NCBI RefSeq assembly: GCF_017312485.1
Contig: NZ_BMBA01000014.1
Coordinates: 1-47,421 of the forward strand
Length of the DNA stretch: 47,421 nt
Source: Clostridium zeae
GTDB lineage: Bacteria > Bacillota > Clostridia > Clostridiales > Clostridiaceae
Direction of reading: 5' to 3'
Shown here: positions 27,341-37,629 of the stretch, in pieces
How the letters are laid out: each line of letters begins with the position of its first letter
Position numbering within the stretch: position 1 is the stretch's first letter
Made by a program: the position numbers and the translations under genes
Notes under the pieces: generated by a model
What the model was told of the DNA's origin: nothing
What the model saw: the letters and a program-made list of their open reading frames with translations, nothing else
The model's database searches: none

Positions 27341-28264
27341 ATGATATTAGAAAAGAAGTTAGCAAGAAAGCGATTAACAGAAGCTTACAATAACGCGAAA
27401 ATTGAATACTTTGATAACAATTCTAAATATATTTTTTTTAGCGACTGTCATAGAGGAGATTGTACTCCATCAGATGAATTTGCAAAAAACCAAAATATCT
27501 TTCTATTCGCATTAGAGTTCTACTTTAATAATGGATATACCTACGTGGAAGTTGGAGATGGTGATGAGCTTTGGGAACATTCTAACTTTAAACACATAAG
27601 GCTGGCTCATGATGAGGTATACTCACAATTAAAAAAGTTCTTTGATTGTAATAAATTGATCATGTTATATGGTAATCATAATATACAATTAAAATATAAA
27701 GATTTCGTAGAAAAGAACTATTATAAATTTTATGATGATTATAACGAAGAAGAAATAGAATTATTTCCTGGACTTACCCCCTATGAGGCAGTAGTGTTTA
27801 AGCATAAAAATACCGGACAGGAAATACTAACTGTTCATGGTCATCAAGGTGATAGAATGAATGATACTCTATGGCATATTAATATGCTTTCAGTAAGATA
27901 TTTTTGGAGGTTTCTTCACTCAATAGGATTTATAAATCCTGCAAGCCCTGTAAAAAACGCTGAAAAAATTCATAAAATCGAACGTATTTATAGTAGTTGG
28001 ATTAAAACAAACAAAATTATGCTCATCTGTGGACATACTCATAGGCCACATTTCCCCAAAATCAATGAATTGCCTTATTTCAATGACGGTTCATGCGTTC
28101 GAGCAAGTGGGATACAAGGTCTTGAAATAATAAATGGAGAAATAATGTTGGTTGAATGGAAGATAAGAACTGATTCATCCGGTGATCTCCATATAAAAAG
28201 GAAGATATTAAGAGGCCCAGAACCACTAGAAATATTTGATTTAAGAAATAATAAGTCAAATTAG
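27341..28264 (+). CDS. calcineurin-like metallophosphoesterase
   Basis: 307 residues. Metal-binding motifs in order: FFSDCHRGD, VGDGDELWE (a variant of GDxxD), YGNHN, TVHGHQGD and CGHTHRP, all typical of two-metal phosphoesterases. The spacing loosely recalls LpxH-type enzymes, but no lipid A is expected in a Firmicute, so the substrate is open. Start ATG after AAAAGGGG. Transcribed alone, with a terminator 10 bases after the stop. Confidence 0.88.
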   Translation: MILEKKLARKRLTEAYNNAKIEYFDNNSKYIFFSDCHRGDCTPSDEFAKNQNIFLFALEFYFNNGYTYVEVGDGDELWEHSNFKHIRLAHDEVYSQLKKFFDCNKLIMLYGNHNIQLKYKDFVEKNYYKFYDDYNEEEIELFPGLTPYEAVVFKHKNTGQEILTVHGHQGDRMNDTLWHINMLSVRYFWRFLHSIGFINPASPVKNAEKIHKIERIYSSWIKTNKIMLICGHTHRPHFPKINELPYFNDGSCVRASGIQGLEIINGEIMLVEWKIRTDSSGDLHIKRKILRGPEPLEIFDLRNNKSN

Positions 28265-28271
28265 TCAAATA

Positions 28272-28312
28272 AAAAACAGCAATAATACTTGTCAGTATCA
28301 ATGCTGTTTTTC
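28272..28312 (+). terminator. terminator of the metallophosphoesterase gene
   Basis: Stem AAAAACAGCA / TGCTGTTTTT with inner AATACT/AGTAT pairing and a T-run. Confidence 0.88.
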
Positions 28313-28395
28313 TAATATTATTTTTTATAATCATCACTACAAACTGGACTTTATCGGATTTAAATAATTCTGTCCGTTCATCTTGAATCTTCATG

Positions 28396-28704
28396 CTAAT
28401 TGTCCCACTGATTTTTCTTCATATCAACATGATTCTCATCTTTAAATGACACACCTTCTTCTAATAGCAGAAATCGTTGTTCCTGCCACCCTGGTGCCAA
28501 CCTTCCAGCATGATTTACCACACGATGACATGGATATCTCCCATAAAATTCTGACTGGCTAAGAACCTTCCCCACAAGTCGTGCATTTTTGTCTCTGCCA
28601 ATAAGGCTTGCAATTTGCCCATACGTAGCTACTTTCCCTTCCGGGATTTCTTCCACAACGGAAAGTATTTCATAAATTAATTGCTCATTCATAATTTTTT
28701 TCAT
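28396..28704 (-). CDS. MGMT-family DNA alkyltransferase (C-terminal domain only)
   Basis: About 102 residues, covering only the DNA-binding and active-site half of O6-methylguanine-DNA methyltransferases. It has GKVATYGQIA, the helix-turn-helix region with the Arg finger (NARLVGKVL), and the acceptor motif YPCHRVV with the reactive Cys intact. That distinguishes it from alkyltransferase-like proteins, in which Trp replaces Cys. Stand-alone short forms are known in bacteria. No clear ribosome site; the start lies 11 bases after the ABC-F stop, so coupling with that gene is likely. The start could be the Met at codon 5. Confidence 0.85.
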   Translation of the reverse strand: MKKIMNEQLIYEILSVVEEIPEGKVATYGQIASLIGRDKNARLVGKVLSQSEFYGRYPCHRVVNHAGRLAPGWQEQRFLLLEEGVSFKDENHVDMKKNQWDN

Positions 28705-28715
28705 ATTGGTTGCCG

Positions 28716-30272
28716 TTATACTATTTTAGTTGTCCACTCTTCACAGTTCCATACATCTGTAACCACATCTCTATAGAATTCTGGTTCATGGCATACTATT
28801 AATATACTTCCTTTATATGCCTTAAGAGCTCTCTTTAATTCATCCTTAGCTTCTACATCTAAGTGGTTAGTAGGCTCATCTAGGATTAATAAATTTGTTT
28901 CTTTATTTATAAGCTTACATAATCTTACCTTAGCTTGCTCTCCACCACTTAGTACAACAACCTTACTTTCAATATGCTTTGTTGTAAGGCCGCACTTCGC
29001 AAGGGCTGCTCTTACTTCATATTGAGTAAATGCAGGGAACTCACCCCATACTTCATCTATACAACTGTTATAGTTAGCATCTTTTATTTCTTGTTCAAAG
29101 TATCCCATTTGTAGATAGTCACCTAACTCAACTTCTCCTCCTAAGGATTTAAGTTCTCCCATAAGACTCTTTAGAAGAGTAGTCTTACCTAGTCCGTTTG
29201 CTCCTACTAGAGCTATTTTTTGGCCTCTTTCCATTCTTAAATTAAGAGGTATTGATAGAGGCTCATTATATCCAATAACTAAATCTCTAGTCTCAAATAT
29301 AAGCTTTCCTGAAGTTCTTCCACTTCTAAAATTAAACTCTGGCTTTGGTTTTTCAGCAGTAAGCTCTATTTTTTCTATCTTATCTAATTTCTTTTGTCTA
29401 GCTTTAGCCATTCCAGTAGTAGCTACTCTAGCTTTGTTTCTAGCTATAAAGTCTTCAAGCTTTGCTATCTCTTGTTGTTGTCTTTCATAAGCAGATTCTA
29501 ACTGCTTCTTATTAGCTTCATGTACTCTCTTAAAGTTATCATAATCCCCAACATATCTATTAAGCTGTCTATTTTCAACATGATAGATTAAGTTTATAAC
29601 ACTGTTTAGGAACGGAATATCATGTGATATTAATATAAATGCATTTTCGTAGCTTTGTAGGAATCTCTTCAGCCACTCTATATGAGCTTCATCTAAATAG
29701 TTAGTAGGCTCGTCTAAAAGAAGTATATCTGGAGTTTCTAAAAGAAGCTTAGATAATAAAACCTTAGTTCTTTGTCCACCACTTAAATCCATAACATCTT
29801 TATCTAGACCTACATCTTTTAATCCAAGTCCACCAGCAACTTCATCAATCTTAGCATCTATAACATAGAATCCATTATGATCAAGCATATCTTGGATTGT
29901 TCCTATATCATTCATCATTTTATCTAACTCTTCAGGTGTAGCATCAGCCATTTTATCATACATATCGAGCATCTCTTTTTCTAAGTCAAAAAGATATTGA
30001 AATGCTCCTCTAAGTACATCTCTTATTGAGTTTCCTTTTTCAAGATGAGCATGCTGATCCATATATCCAACTCTAACCCTGTTGCTCCATTCAACCTTAC
30101 CATCATCAGGCATAAGTTTTCCTGTTATTATATTCATAAACGTAGATTTACCTTCACCATTAGCACCTATAAATCCTATGTGTTCTCCCTTTAAAAGTCT
30201 AAAGGATACATCTTCAAATATAGCTCTATCACCAAAGCCATGACTAAGGTTTTTTACTGTAAGTATACTCAT
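28716..30272 (-). CDS. ABC-F family ATPase
   Basis: 518 residues from the ATG at 30272, which follows AGGAG; an in-frame upstream ATG at 30323 lacks a ribosome site. Two ABC domains, each with Walker A (GANGEGKST and GANGLGKTT), signature (LSGGQRTKV and LSGGEQAKV) and Walker B with DEPTN. They are joined by a charged linker (about 240-320) and there are no membrane helices. ABC-F proteins act on the ribosome as translation factors or antibiotic-protection proteins. This one looks like the housekeeping YbiT/Uup-like type rather than a specific resistance factor, but I cannot separate these by eye. Confidence 0.93.
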   Translation of the reverse strand: MSILTVKNLSHGFGDRAIFEDVSFRLLKGEHIGFIGANGEGKSTFMNIITGKLMPDDGKVEWSNRVRVGYMDQHAHLEKGNSIRDVLRGAFQYLFDLEKEMLDMYDKMADATPEELDKMMNDIGTIQDMLDHNGFYVIDAKIDEVAGGLGLKDVGLDKDVMDLSGGQRTKVLLSKLLLETPDILLLDEPTNYLDEAHIEWLKRFLQSYENAFILISHDIPFLNSVINLIYHVENRQLNRYVGDYDNFKRVHEANKKQLESAYERQQQEIAKLEDFIARNKARVATTGMAKARQKKLDKIEKIELTAEKPKPEFNFRSGRTSGKLIFETRDLVIGYNEPLSIPLNLRMERGQKIALVGANGLGKTTLLKSLMGELKSLGGEVELGDYLQMGYFEQEIKDANYNSCIDEVWGEFPAFTQYEVRAALAKCGLTTKHIESKVVVLSGGEQAKVRLCKLINKETNLLILDEPTNHLDVEAKDELKRALKAYKGSILIVCHEPEFYRDVVTDVWNCEEWTTKIV

Positions 30273-30434
30273 TATATTTCTCCTCTTCTTCTTATAATAA
30301 AATTTCTTCCCTAAAACCTGCATGAATACTATATATTTATATAATTTTATATTTATTTGATTCTATAATCATATATTTTTTATATGTTTATATTTAAGAA
30401 TATTGCAATTTAAACTTTTAATAATAACATGAAT

Positions 30435-30464
30435 ATTTTAAGGTATTCTATAGAGTATTGTCAA
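30435..30464 (-). promoter_or_regulatory. promoter of the ABC-F gene
   Basis: Minus-strand TTGACA (30459-30464), 18-base spacer, TAAAAT (30435-30440). It would give an unusually long, very AT-rich leader of about 155 bases. Confidence 0.6.
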
Positions 30465-30525
30465 AAGAAATTCTTACTATATTATATATATAAATTGTTT
30501 ACATGAAAAAAGGTGCTGAAGCAAC

Positions 30526-30565
30526 TAAAAAAACTGCTCTAAACTCATCATTAGTTTAGAGCAGT
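30526..30565 (-). terminator. terminator of the CPBP protease gene
   Basis: Perfect 13-bp stem ACTGCTCTAAACT / AGTTTAGAGCAGT followed by seven T on the minus strand, 15 bases after the stop codon. Confidence 0.93.
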
Positions 30566-30579
30566 ACTTAATTTAAATA

Positions 30580-31533
30580 CTACGCAAAAAATATCATATA
30601 TATTAAATAAATAATTACTGTAGCTATAAACGGTATATTTATTATATTGTCCTTTTTTAAAGCTAAACCACTTGTTCCGTTAATAGCTTCTCTTCCGTAG
30701 TTAGTTAGTAGGTCATAACTATCAACTACTCCTCTTTCTTCTGCTGCTTCTTTTAGTTTCTTAATTAAAATTGCAACCAAAGCTGCAAAGATTACTGCTA
30801 CAAACCCCCATGTAAGAACCATATTTATCTTATCATTCATAGGTAAACTTCTTAAAGAATAATCTTGCCTATTAGCTACAAGTTTAGTGAATGGTGAAAG
30901 TACAGCCTGTAGACTTACTTGAAATCCGTTTACTGTAAAGTGACATATCATAGATACAAATATACTATTAGTTACTCTTACCATATAAGCAAAAAGTGCG
31001 CCTAAAGCTGCTGCATAGAGAAACTGTTGCCCATTTAAGTGAAAAATACCAAATAATAAACCTATCATTAATGAAGCTTTTATCTTACTCTTATGGTTAT
31101 ATCCTGATAATACTATACCTCTCATTGTTATCTCTTCCGTAATGGCAGGCGTAACCGCCACAACTAAAAGCATCATCCAGTATGGCAGATCTTTCATAAC
31201 GTCCATAGCCTTTGCAACATCATTATCAAAGAAAAATGAAGTTATTAAGGAAAATAAAGTCATTATAGGTTGCGCTAAAAGAGCTATTAGAACTGCATAA
31301 CCTATTTCCTTTAAACTTACTTTGTTAAACCTGAAGGTTTGCTTTACTGGAGCCTTAGTTACTATAACATATATTATGGCAGGCAATATAAAAAATATGG
31401 CGTGCACAGTCATTAGAAGTTCTCCATAATTCAAACCTAAAAGTGCAAGAGGTCTTCTTACTATATAAGGTCCTACCATTGATACAAACAATACTATCAA
31501 AAAATATAAATTTGATTTAAATACAGGTTTCAT
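30580..31533 (-). CDS. CPBP-family intramembrane metalloprotease (CAAX protease-like)
   Basis: 317 residues, about eight membrane helices. The three conserved motifs of the Abi/CPBP family are present: EEITMRG, FGIFHLNGQ and ICHFTVNG, supplying the Glu-Glu, His and His/Asn active-site residues inside the membrane. Family members cleave membrane peptides and are often linked to bacteriocin self-immunity or protein processing; no bacteriocin gene is nearby. Ribosome site GGAGAG. Confidence 0.92.
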   Translation of the reverse strand: MKPVFKSNLYFLIVLFVSMVGPYIVRRPLALLGLNYGELLMTVHAIFFILPAIIYVIVTKAPVKQTFRFNKVSLKEIGYAVLIALLAQPIMTLFSLITSFFFDNDVAKAMDVMKDLPYWMMLLVVAVTPAITEEITMRGIVLSGYNHKSKIKASLMIGLLFGIFHLNGQQFLYAAALGALFAYMVRVTNSIFVSMICHFTVNGFQVSLQAVLSPFTKLVANRQDYSLRSLPMNDKINMVLTWGFVAVIFAALVAILIKKLKEAAEERGVVDSYDLLTNYGREAINGTSGLALKKDNIINIPFIATVIIYLIYMIFFA

Positions 31534-31880
31534 AAATCTCTCCTTAATCTCTTACTCATAAATACCATAACATATGTTTTTATTTATGCATTTATTTTTA
31601 TGCTAATGTATATTTTCTTCCTTTTAGGAGACAATTATTATTGTAGATAACTTTTATATTAAATTGCCTCTCCCCCATTTTATTTAATATAGAAAATTCC
31701 TCTTTTAGTGATGTTTTTCCTCACTTTAAGAGGAATTTTTATTTGCTGATAATTCTCCATTTAATATTAGTTTATGTTTAAGAATATTGTTAAAATTAAG
31801 TGCTTATGCAAGAGGTGCTATATGAGCGAGCTATTAGAATTAAAGCATTTGATGCGTAATCACTTATTTCAGCGCAAAGG
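31534..31880. other. intergenic region with hairpin and gene remnant
   Basis: This 347-base spacer lies between the CPBP gene and cinA. It holds a strong hairpin (31694-31738) and, near the cinA stop, a short plus-strand reading frame with a ribosome site (31822-31884) that looks like the start of a lost ABC transporter gene. The rest is AT-rich with nothing recognisable. Confidence 0.5.
31694..31738. terminator. terminator-like hairpin downstream of cinA
   Basis: Stem AAATTCCTCTT / AAGAGGAATTT with inner GTGA/TCAC pairing. T-rich on both strands, so it can act in either direction; it lies about 140 bases beyond the cinA stop. Confidence 0.75.
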
Positions 31881-31884
31881 CTAA
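31822..31884 (+). pseudogene. possible N-terminal remnant of an oligopeptide ABC ATPase
   Basis: A ribosome site AGAGGTG is followed by ATG and 20 codons: MSELLELKHLMRNHLFQRKG, then TAA. This resembles the start of OppD/DppD-type ATPases (pattern LLEVK-L--HF--RKG), including spacing. The remainder is absent; the frame ends inside the cinA stop region. It could be a decayed gene or a chance small peptide. Confidence 0.35.
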
Positions 31885-33125
31885 CTATTAAACTTCTTTA
31901 TAAGTTCTCTTCTAAGCCAATCCAATGCGTTCATGGTAGCTCTTTGTCTAATTCTTTCTCTACTTCCTTGAAAGTTAAATTTTCTAACTACTGTATTTCC
32001 ATCTAGATGAATTCCCATATAAACGAGTCCCACTGGCTTATCAGTTGAACCACCACCAGGTCCTGCAATTCCAGTAGTAGATATCCCAACCCTTGTTCCA
32101 GCTTTTTTAGCTATACCTTCAGCCATTTCTCCAGCAGTTTCTTCGCTTACAGCTCCATACTTTTCTAGTGTATCTGCTTTTACCCCTAGTCTTTTCATCT
32201 TACTATCATTGGAATAAGTCACTGCACCCTCCATAAACACTTCTGATATTCCAGGATAATTTATAAGAGTAGCTGCAATAAGTCCCCCAGTACAAGACTC
32301 TGCTGTAGCTATAGTGAGTTTATTATTTACAAGTATTTTAGCCACAACCTCTTCTAAGGTTACATCATCTTCACCGTATATATTATCATTAAGCCTTTCT
32401 CTTATTTTATCTTCAACTGGCTTAATCAGCTTTCTTGCCTCTTCTTCATCTTTTGCTTTAGCGGTTATTCTAAGAGTTACATCTCTTTCCTTAGCATAAG
32501 GCGCAACAGTAGGATTGCTTTGACCATTTATTATATCTGAAATTTCTTCTGCCATAACTCCTTCACCAATACCAAAAATTCTAAGAACCTTTGATATAAG
32601 TATTGTATCAGAATACTGCTGAAGATAAGGAACAACATGATTAATAAACATTGGCTTCATTTCTTTAGGCGGACCAGGCAACACTACTATCATTTTTTCA
32701 TCCTTTTTTAATATAGCACCTGGCGCTGTCCCATTAGGATTAGGTAGTACTACTGCATCTTTTGGAAAATACGCCTGCTTAGCATTGCTTCCTTCCATGA
32801 TTCTCCCACTTTTACTAAAATAGCTTTCTATATGTTTCCAGGATTCTTCATGAACAACAAGTTCTTGATCAAAAAACTTAGCAGCTGTCTCCTTTGTTAA
32901 ATCATCTGGTGTTGGCCCAAGCCCTCCTGTAGTAACAATCAAATCACACTTTTCAAAAGCATTTTTAAAAGCTTTAAGTATTCTTTCTTCATTATCACCA
33001 ACTACGGTTTGGTTATAAACATCTATACCTATAGCTGCCAGTTCTTTAGCTAAAAATTGAGCATTTGTATTTACTATATCTCCTAACAATATCTCAGTTC
33101 CTACAGAAATTATTTCTGCCCTCAT
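31881..33125 (-). CDS. cinA: CinA-like protein, putative nicotinamide-nucleotide amidase
   Basis: 414 residues. N-terminal molybdopterin-binding-like domain (about 1-170) with VTTGGLGPTPDDLTKE, a linker, and the C-terminal CinA/PncC amidase domain (about 255-414) with TAESCTGGLIAATL and TTGIAGPGG. The C-terminal domain deamidates nicotinamide mononucleotide in NAD recycling; the whole protein is historically called competence/damage-inducible. Usual family length. It is downstream of metH on the same strand by 60 bases and may be cotranscribed. Confidence 0.95.
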   Translation of the reverse strand: MRAEIISVGTEILLGDIVNTNAQFLAKELAAIGIDVYNQTVVGDNEERILKAFKNAFEKCDLIVTTGGLGPTPDDLTKETAAKFFDQELVVHEESWKHIESYFSKSGRIMEGSNAKQAYFPKDAVVLPNPNGTAPGAILKKDEKMIVVLPGPPKEMKPMFINHVVPYLQQYSDTILISKVLRIFGIGEGVMAEEISDIINGQSNPTVAPYAKERDVTLRITAKAKDEEEARKLIKPVEDKIRERLNDNIYGEDDVTLEEVVAKILVNNKLTIATAESCTGGLIAATLINYPGISEVFMEGAVTYSNDSKMKRLGVKADTLEKYGAVSEETAGEMAEGIAKKAGTRVGISTTGIAGPGGGSTDKPVGLVYMGIHLDGNTVVRKFNFQGSRERIRQRATMNALDWLRRELIKKFNS

Positions 33126-33185
33126 GTTCCTTACCTTCTTTCCTCATATAAACTTCAACCTATATTAATTTATTAAGACATATAA

Positions 33186-36100
33186 TTATCCGTTGTATCT
33201 TGGATGAAGATAATTATTCAATCTCTTTTCTACATCTTCTATAGGCTCATCAATTCTGTTGCAGTAATCTATAACTTGATCCTTAGATAATTTAAATGAG
33301 TCAAAATATTTAGCATGCTTAGACCCAAAATATAATCCACATACTGATGCAACTGGATTCATCATGTAACTTTCAGTAAGTGTCACACCTGTTCTTTCAG
33401 TAACTTTTAAAAGCTTAAATACTTTCTCCATTTGCTTCTGATCCTTCAGTGAAGGATATCCAAAGGCTGGTCTTATACCTCTATACTTAGCCTGGAACAA
33501 TTCTTTCTTAGTAATGCTCTCATTCTTATCATACGCCCAGTATATCTTTCTTATGTCTTCATGAAGCTTTTCAGCTGCAGCTTCTGCCAATCTATCGCAT
33601 AAAAGCTTAAGCATAATTGCCTTATACTCTTCACCAGCTTCTTTAAGTTCTTTTTCATACTCATAGATTTCATTGCCAGCAGTAACTAAAAAGCTTCCTA
33701 TATAATCCGTCTTTCCACTTTCCTTAGGAGCTATAAAATCAGATAAGCACATGTGATTTCCTTCTTTTACTTTCTTCTGCTGACGAAGAAAATTAAATAT
33801 TTCTATTTCATAATCACCATCATATATGACAACATCATCTTCTACAGAGTTGGATTTGAATATTCCAAATACTCCCTTTGGTGATATTCTGTTATTACCC
33901 TCTAATTCATCTAGCATATTATTTGCTTCTTGAAATAACTTTTTAGCTTCCTCTCCGTAGACTTCATCATCTAATATCTCAGGATAAGTCTTTTTCATCT
34001 CCCAAGCTATGAAGAAAAACGTCCAATCTATATAGTCCCTAAGCTCTTTTACTGAGTATTTTACTTCTTTTATCCCAATAAACTCAGGAATATCGATAGC
34101 TTCTTTATGCCATTGAACTCTAAATTTATTCATTCTTGCTTCTTCAATTGATATATTATCTGCCGTAGTCATCTGCTTGTAATTTTCTCTTATATCTTTG
34201 TATTCTTTACTTATATTCTCCAAATAGGATAATTTATCCTTCATAAGGTTTTTCATTATTTCTACGGTTTTAGATGCATCTCCACCATAAATTACACCTT
34301 TGCTATACTTTGGAGCTATTTTTAAAGCAGTATGAATCTTTGAAGTAGTGGCTCCACCTATTAATAATGGTATATCGAAGCCTTGCCTTTCCATTTCTTC
34401 TGCAACATGTGCCATTTCCTCAAGCGAAGGTGTAATAAGTCCACTAAGTCCTATAACATCAACCTTTTCCTCTCTTGCTACTCTAAGAATCTCTTCACAG
34501 GATACCATAACACCTAAATCTATTATCTCAAAATTATTGCAGGCCAATACCACACCTACAATGTTTTTTCCTATATCATGAACATCGCCTTTTACAGTGG
34601 CTAAAAGAACTTTTCCTGCTTTGCTGCTTTCATCTGAATTATCTTCTTTTATGAATGGCAGCAATATTTCTACAGCTTTCTTCATCACTCTAGCTGATTT
34701 TACTACCTGTGGAAGAAACATTTTTCCATCACCAAATAAATCTCCAACAACCTTCATCCCATTCATAAGCGGGCCTTCAATTACATTAAGTGCTCGTGAT
34801 GTCTTAATTCGTGCTTCTTGTAAATCTTCCTCCAAGTATTCACTTATGCCTTTTACTATGGAATAGCTTAATCTTTTTTCTACTTCTTCATTTCTCCATA
34901 GCTTTATTTTTTCATCTTGCTTTTCTTCACTATTTATATATTTATCTGCAAGCTCTAATAACTCTTCTTTAGCTGCGCTTCTTTTATTTAGAACTACAGC
35001 TTCTACTAATTCTAAAACATCTTTAGGTATATCATCATATATTCTTATCATTCCAGGATTGACTATTCCCATATCCATTCCTGATTTTATCGCATGATAT
35101 AAGAATACTGCATGCATACTTTCTCTAATAAAATTATTCCCTCTAAAGGAAAAACTTAAATTAGATACTCCTCCAGACACTTTTGCATTAGGGAGATTTT
35201 CTTTAATCCACTTTGTAGCTTTTATAAAATCCACAGCATAATTGTCATGCTCATCAATACCAGTTGCTATAGCTAATATGTTAGGATCAAATATAATATC
35301 TTCAGAAGGGAATCCAACCTTTTCTGTTAATATGTCATATGCCCTCTTACATATTTCAATCTTTCTTTCATAGCTATCAGCTTGACCTTTTTCATCAAAA
35401 GCCATTATGACAGCTGCTGCTCCAAAACTTTTTATTATGGAAGCCCTTTTCATAAACTCTTCTTCTCCTTCTTTTAAGGAAATAGAGTTTACAATGCACT
35501 TTCCTCCAATGGACTTTAATCCCTCTGTAATTACTTCCCACCTTGAAGAATCAATCATTATAGGTTTGCATGCTATTTCTGGTTCAGAAGCCAAAAGTCT
35601 TAAAAAATATGACATTTCTTCCTTTCCATCTAACATACCGTCATCAAAGTTTATATCTAAAACTTGCGCACCATTTTCAACTTGTTCTCTTGCTATTGCC
35701 AGTGCTTCTTCATATTTCTTTTCTCTTATCAGTCTTGCAAATTTTGCTGAACCAGCCACATTTAATCTTTCACCTATGTTTATAAAGTTATTTTCAGCTC
35801 TTGCTTCTAGTAATTCTAAACCTGCATAAGTACTGATTTTTTTTTGTTTCTTTAAAGCTCTTGGCAGATAGTTTTCTGCTAACCCTTTTATCGCTCTTAT
35901 ATGCTCTGGTGTTGTACCACAGCACCCTCCAACTATATTTAGGCATTTGTCTTCAAATAATTCCTTTAGATAACTACAAGTTACCTCTGGTGTTTCATCA
36001 TACTCACCTAAAATGTTAGGCAGGCCTGCATTTGGATATAAAGATATATATAACTCATGCTCTTTTGATAGTTCTTTTACAAAAGGTACAAGATCCTTAG

Positions 36101-36851
36101 CTCCAAAAGAGCAATTAAGTCCTATAGATATAACATAGTCACTTCTCATTGACTTAACAAATGCTCCTAAAGTTTGACCAGATAGAAGTCTTCCACCTTT
36201 ATCATTTATAGTTCCTGATAACATTATTGGAAGTACTTTATTCTTTTCTTTAAAAACTTCCTCTGCAGCTATTAATGCAGCTCTTGCATTTAAATGATCA
36301 AAAATAGTTTCGATAAGTAGTACATCTACTCCTCCATCTAGTAAGCCAGATACCTGTATCTTATATGAATTTACAACCTGATCAAAGGTAACACTTCTAT
36401 AAGCTGGATTTTCCACATCTGGAGACATAGATAAGGTTTTATTTGTTGGTCCTATTGATCCAGCCACATACCTTGGTTTATCCTCTGTAGACAGACTATC
36501 TGCTGCTGCTCTAGCAAGCTTAGCTCCAGTATGGTTAAGCTCATAAACCATATCCTGAAGACCATAATCCTCTTGTGAAATAATATTGCTATTAAAAGTA
36601 TTAGTCTCTATTATGTCTGCCCCTGCTTCTAAATACGCTTTATGTATGCTTGTTATTATCTCAGGTTTTGTAAGTACAAGCACATCATTATTTCCTTTTT
36701 GTTCTTTATTCGATTGAATTTGACTTCCTCTAAAGTCTTCTTCTTTAAGCTTATAGTTCTGAATCATAGTTCCCATTGCCCCATCGAGAACTAGAATTCT
36801 TTCCTCTATGCTTTTAATAAATTTGTTATCTGCGAATAAGTGCCCCCTCAT
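33186..36851 (-). CDS. metH: cobalamin-dependent methionine synthase
   Basis: 1221 residues from the ATG at 36851, which has GGAGGT 5 bases upstream (an in-frame start at 36884 lacks one). All modules are present: homocysteine-binding barrel with LDGAMGTMI and zinc ligands NCSFG and [10 protein letters not shown]; pterin-binding barrel ([17 protein letters not shown]); cap and B12-binding domain with GDVHDIGKN supplying the cobalt His; and the reactivation domain with [10 protein letters not shown]. It transfers a methyl group from methyltetrahydrofolate to homocysteine. Full length relative to E. coli MetH. No SAM riboswitch, T-box or cobalamin riboswitch is visible upstream. Confidence 0.97.
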   Translation of the reverse strand: MRGHLFADNKFIKSIEERILVLDGAMGTMIQNYKLKEEDFRGSQIQSNKEQKGNNDVLVLTKPEIITSIHKAYLEAGADIIETNTFNSNIISQEDYGLQDMVYELNHTGAKLARAAADSLSTEDKPRYVAGSIGPTNKTLSMSPDVENPAYRSVTFDQVVNSYKIQVSGLLDGGVDVLLIETIFDHLNARAALIAAEEVFKEKNKVLPIMLSGTINDKGGRLLSGQTLGAFVKSMRSDYVISIGLNCSFGAKDLVPFVKELSKEHELYISLYPNAGLPNILGEYDETPEVTCSYLKELFEDKCLNIVGGCCGTTPEHIRAIKGLAENYLPRALKKQKKISTYAGLELLEARAENNFINIGERLNVAGSAKFARLIREKKYEEALAIAREQVENGAQVLDINFDDGMLDGKEEMSYFLRLLASEPEIACKPIMIDSSRWEVITEGLKSIGGKCIVNSISLKEGEEEFMKRASIIKSFGAAAVIMAFDEKGQADSYERKIEICKRAYDILTEKVGFPSEDIIFDPNILAIATGIDEHDNYAVDFIKATKWIKENLPNAKVSGGVSNLSFSFRGNNFIRESMHAVFLYHAIKSGMDMGIVNPGMIRIYDDIPKDVLELVEAVVLNKRSAAKEELLELADKYINSEEKQDEKIKLWRNEEVEKRLSYSIVKGISEYLEEDLQEARIKTSRALNVIEGPLMNGMKVVGDLFGDGKMFLPQVVKSARVMKKAVEILLPFIKEDNSDESSKAGKVLLATVKGDVHDIGKNIVGVVLACNNFEIIDLGVMVSCEEILRVAREEKVDVIGLSGLITPSLEEMAHVAEEMERQGFDIPLLIGGATTSKIHTALKIAPKYSKGVIYGGDASKTVEIMKNLMKDKLSYLENISKEYKDIRENYKQMTTADNISIEEARMNKFRVQWHKEAIDIPEFIGIKEVKYSVKELRDYIDWTFFFIAWEMKKTYPEILDDEVYGEEAKKLFQEANNMLDELEGNNRISPKGVFGIFKSNSVEDDVVIYDGDYEIEIFNFLRQQKKVKEGNHMCLSDFIAPKESGKTDYIGSFLVTAGNEIYEYEKELKEAGEEYKAIMLKLLCDRLAEAAAEKLHEDIRKIYWAYDKNESITKKELFQAKYRGIRPAFGYPSLKDQKQMEKVFKLLKVTERTGVTLTESYMMNPVASVCGLYFGSKHAKYFDSFKLSKDQVIDYCNRIDEPIEDVEKRLNNYLHPRYNG

Positions 36852-37247
36852 TGCTACCTCCAAAATATTTGTTTTTACACTCAATGTGTATATCGATATA
36901 CCCTATGCGTACTTAAATCATAATATTTTAAAAATCATACTTCTTACGACTGTTAAAAATATAAGATTACAACTAAAGTCTGGATATCTATACTTATTAT
37001 ACTATAATACTGACTTATCATGTAGTGACTAAAATTATATGTATTTGTGGATTTCCACATATAATAAAGCTGCTCACCGTAAAATAAAATTACGATGAGC
37101 AGTATTAAAAAAACTCTTTCTCTCAAAGCTTACATATGGAATTATACAGTCTTTATTTGTGAGAAGGGGTACAAATAAAAACTGACACGGCTATCAGTTA
37201 AGTATTCGAAAGTATATTCAAAGTAAGCCATGTATGAGAAAAAGAAT
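36852..37247. other. intergenic region upstream of metH
   Basis: This 396-base spacer holds AT-rich sequence, a small palindrome TTGTGGATTTCCACA near 37045-37059, and a terminator hairpin (37070-37102) for the small gene upstream. I looked for an S-box or B12 box and saw none. No reading frame is convincing. Confidence 0.5.
37070..37102 (-). terminator. terminator upstream of metH
   Basis: Stem CTGCTCACCGTAA / TTACGATGAGCAG with a short A/T loop. The T content after it on the minus strand is modest (CTTTATTAT), so it may be a moderate terminator for the 46-residue gene. Confidence 0.65.
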
Positions 37248-37388
37248 TTATTGCCCAGAGCCTGGCTTTGTAGACTGCCTCTTAGCATTTCTATTACTAT
37301 TCTTTGGTTCTTCGTCTGTTAAGGTTGTATCCCAATTTGACTTAAGTTTTCTAGATAACTTGTTATCAATTTGACTATCTTTTGGCAT
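37248..37388 (-). CDS. small hydrophilic protein, 46 residues
   Basis: Minus-strand frame with a strong ribosome site (AAGGAGTGATGAACT before the ATG at 37388). The product begins MPKDSQIDNKLSRKLKSNWD, then TTLTDEEPKNSNRN, and ends QSTKPGSGQ. It is charged, has no hydrophobic segment and is rich in Lys, Ser and Asn. Family unknown to me. The good ribosome site and a following hairpin argue that it is real. Confidence 0.6.
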   Translation of the reverse strand: MPKDSQIDNKLSRKLKSNWDTTLTDEEPKNSNRNAKRQSTKPGSGQ

Positions 37389-37570
37389 AGTTCATCACTC
37401 CTTCTTTTGTTTTCTGGAACTTTGTCCCTCTCTTCACTCTTTAATTTATGTACTTTCTATTTCAAATATTCATAGTATTTTTAACTTACCTTTTGTGTAT
37501 CTTTCTAAATAATTATGTGATTATAAAAAAATCGCTAAAGTTACCTTCTTCAGTAAGTTTTTTACACAAA

Positions 37571-37607
37571 AAAAGAGCTTAAAGCTTTATAAGCTTCAAA
37601 CTCTTTT
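37571..37607 (-). terminator. terminator of the ROK kinase gene
   Basis: Outer stem AAAAGAG / CTCTTTT with inner AAGCTT/AAGCTT, followed by a T-run on the minus strand. Confidence 0.8.
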
Positions 37608-37629
37608 AATCATTCGGTTCTGTTTAATA

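Noticed and set aside
28080-28394. 104-residue minus-strand frame with a hydrophobic middle
   Set aside because: It lies mostly antisense to the end of the metallophosphoesterase gene and across its terminator, with no ribosome site.
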